DNA from: Odoribacter sp.
GTDB taxonomy: Bacteria > Bacteroidota > Bacteroidia > Bacteroidales > Prolixibacteraceae
Length of the DNA: 37,715 nucleotides
Direction of reading: 5' to 3'
Assembly: GCA_013824715.1 (NCBI GenBank)
Contig: PNOH01000041.1
Coordinates: 1-37,715 of the forward strand
Shown: in pieces, positions 37,101 through 37,715 of the stretch
How the letters are laid out: every line of letters starts with the position of its first letter
Numbering within the stretch: position 1 is the first letter of the stretch
Program-made: the position numbers and the translations under genes
Notes under the pieces: model-generated
Databases searched by the model: none
Told to the model about the DNA's origin: nothing
What the model saw: only the letters and a program-made list of their open reading frames with translations

Positions 37101-37205
37101 GCTGAAGGAATACCCAACATGGTACTTCAACTTGATAAAATATGTTCGCAGGCATGCACCGAATTAGAAGAAGAGTTTAACCGGATTAAAAGTACGAACC
37201 AATGA
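34182..37205 (+). CDS. Hybrid histidine kinase: REC, coiled-coil repeats, PAS, HisKA, HATPase, REC, HPt
   Basis: A 1007-residue soluble protein. In order: a receiver (D13-D14, D58 in LMDVQMP, K111), a coiled coil made of nine 21-residue repeats (140-328), a PAS domain with PAC motif (about 350-475, IEASRDPLVVISPEGKITDMN to VIVARDVTDQKR), a short helix, HisKA with H516 in SHEIRTPMN, HATPase (NLVSNAVKFT about 630, DTGIGIP about 666, GGTGLGL about 694), a second receiver with D805 (MDLQMPEMNG) and a C-terminal HPt domain with H942 in SVHKMIPSF. It thus contains every step of a phosphorelay, and its HPt could serve the neighbouring HPt-less kinase. ATG 34182 was chosen over TTG 34176. It overlaps the downstream response-regulator gene by 4 nt. 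Confidence 0.94.
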   Translation: MKANSLIKILLVDDRAENLFALEVILSDKHYLCVKASSGKEALKILLREQDFAVILMDVQMPIMDGFETVELIRQSEKLKHVPIIFLTANMNTPEYIFKGYQAGAVDYMIKPLSSEILKAKVAVFVDLYKKTNELIVQHEEKGKRAAELIIANKELVFQNEEKEKRSDELVIANKELAFQNDEKEKRAEELILANNELAFQNDEKEKRADELSIANKELAFQNEEKEKRADELILANKELLFQNEEKEKRAAELIIANKELLFQNEEKEKRAAELIIANKELAFQNEEKEKRAEELILANKELVFQTGEKEKRAAELAIADKELDYQNEEKERRSVANKKLEASSYSLKLASQYSLSLIEASRDPLVVISPEGKITDMNEALVNITGVLREELKDTDFLYYFTEPQKARQVYQEVFAKGSAADSPLTIRHADGKLTDVLFNGSVYKDDSGNVLGVVIVARDVTDQKRIATELNEAIVFAEMAVDIAEEAKAKAESATLTAENAVKAKQQFLSNMSHEIRTPMNAIIGFTKVLLKTELSARQKEYLLAIKLSGDALIVLINDILDLAKVDAGKMTFEQTPFKMSASISAMVHLFETKIQEKNLKLVKEYDKNIPEVLVGDPVRLHQIILNLVSNAVKFTTKGKITVSVNLLSEDEKKATIRFSVSDTGIGIPESKIGKIFENFQQASSVTSRLYGGTGLGLAIVKQLIEPQGGTISVTSKVDEGSTFSFVLSFLKTSADADLESEILELDRDIKTLKVLVVEDIVLNQLLMKTLLDDFGFERDIADNGIIAIEKLRLKAYDVILMDLQMPEMNGFEATDYIRNIMNLKIPIIALTADVTTVDLAKCKAVGMNDYIAKPVDERVLYSKIIGLVKRNSGQEIIVKEEIIKEKCIDLDYLNHRTKSHPKLMMEMIAAYLEQTPPLVSAMKQSLIDKDWDLLYASVHKMIPSFSIMGISIDFENMAKKVQEYALNQKQAEGIPNMVLQLDKICSQACTELEEEFNRIKSTNQ
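34599..35165 (+). repeat. Nine tandem 63-bp repeats encoding a 21-residue coiled-coil unit
   Basis: Nine in-frame units of exactly 63 bp encode variants of EEKEKRAAELIIANKELAFQN; a partial tenth follows. Twenty-one residues equal three heptads, so the block would form one continuous parallel coiled coil between the receiver and PAS domains. DNA identity between units is high, which makes unequal recombination and changes in copy number likely. Confidence 0.93.
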
Positions 37206-37633
37206 GCAACGATAAGATTAAAATATTTTTAGTGGATGACGATTCTGTGTATTTAAAATTACTTGAAATAGAATTCCTTCAGCATGGCGATTTCGAGATT
37301 GAAACTTATGCCACGGGCGAGCTGTGTGTTGAAAACCTGAAACATGCCCCGGATGTAATTGTATTGGATTATTACCTCGATGGCATCGATAAATCAGCGA
37401 TGAACGGAATTGAAACACTGGATAAAATAAAGGCCATCAATCCTGATATTTCGGTGATCATGCTTTCTTCGCAGGATAGTATCGACATTGCCATAGACTG
37501 TATGCACCACAGGGCATTCGACTATGTCATGAAAAGCGAAACAGCCTTCCTGCGGCTCAAAAAAATCATATCCCGCATTTTTAGCTACAAAAGAATGGAA
37601 AAGCAATTGAACTGGTATATGGAGAGGATGTGA
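37202..37633 (+). CDS. Single-domain response regulator
   Basis: A 143-residue CheY-like receiver with acidic residues D12-D14, phospho-acceptor D56 in VIVLDYYLD, the switch serine in IMLSSQDS (S89/S90) and K111 in FDYVMKSE. After the receiver there is only a basic amphipathic tail (SRIFSYKRMEKQLNWYMERM), with no DNA-binding or enzymatic domain. It overlaps the end of the hybrid kinase by ATGA and is therefore translationally coupled to it. It is a natural acceptor for the kinase's HPt domain. The output would have to be a protein-protein interaction or a later step encoded elsewhere. Confidence 0.93.
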   Translation: MSNDKIKIFLVDDDSVYLKLLEIEFLQHGDFEIETYATGELCVENLKHAPDVIVLDYYLDGIDKSAMNGIETLDKIKAINPDISVIMLSSQDSIDIAIDCMHHRAFDYVMKSETAFLRLKKIISRIFSYKRMEKQLNWYMERM

Positions 37634-37715
37634 TCACCCGGGTGTACGACAAAAATCCCTTTTTGAAAAATTAACCACACGAGTGGTTGAATGTGAATAG
37701 GCCTGAGTGAAACTT
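37634..37715. other. Window end, non-coding
   Basis: Contains a short inverted repeat AACCAC-ACGA-GTGGTT near 37673-37688 and the words GCCTGAGTG and GTGAAACTT, which also occur in the repeats at the window start. A further copy of that repeat could begin here, but the window ends too soon to tell. Confidence 0.3.

Overview
The window is chromosomal DNA from a member of the Bacteroidota, probably an environmental Bacteroidales/Marinilabiliales-type organism. The evidence is an 11-gene complex I operon without nuoE, nuoF and nuoG, promoters of the Bacteroidota type (TTTG, then TAnnTTTG), a xerD / aroQ-pyk neighbourhood, a GxxExxY gene embedded in short palindromic repeats, AT-rich spacers and very large soluble hybrid histidine kinases. 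Rank below phylum is inference.

Layout. (1) 1-2962: four copies of a palindromic repeat bracket a GxxExxY gene; then a soluble REC-histidine kinase and, on the minus strand, a membrane protein with an HExxH zinc-protease motif. (2) 2963-3493: a nested inverted repeat and a clear Bacteroidota promoter. (3) 3494-14032: nuoABCDHIJKLMN, encoding a proton-pumping complex I that lacks the NADH-dehydrogenase module. Four of its gene junctions are expanded by different families of short palindromic repeats. (4) 14046-18700: a small conserved-looking unknown gene, a MITE-like element, purB, a MazEF-like toxin-antitoxin pair and an MsbA-like ABC exporter. (5) 18812-25556: speA (arginine decarboxylase) converging on pckA (PEP carboxykinase) at a shared terminator, then xerD on the minus strand diverging from aroQ-pyk. 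(6) 26023-27497: tRNA-Pro(CGG), two small unrecognised genes that may be a prophage or mobile remnant, and a YefM-YoeB pair lying between 13-bp inverted repeats. (7) 27708-37633: a signalling cluster of an AraC-type regulator, a 1936-residue hybrid kinase with about 21 tandem HAMP domains, a 29-codon remnant of a receiver domain, a second hybrid kinase (REC, nine 21-residue coiled-coil repeats, PAS, HisKA, HATPase, REC, HPt) and a single-domain response regulator.

How the parts work together. The nuo genes form one transcription unit for an ion-pumping enzyme whose electron donor must be something other than a NuoEFG NADH module, such as ferredoxin or another enzyme. purB, speA, pckA, aroQ and pyk are ordinary central-metabolism genes. 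The most distinctive part is the 10-kb signalling cluster. None of its proteins has an obvious membrane segment, so it looks like a cytoplasmic multistep phosphorelay. The only HPt domain is on the second kinase, and the last gene is a receiver with no output domain. Neither the stimulus nor the final output can be read from the sequence.
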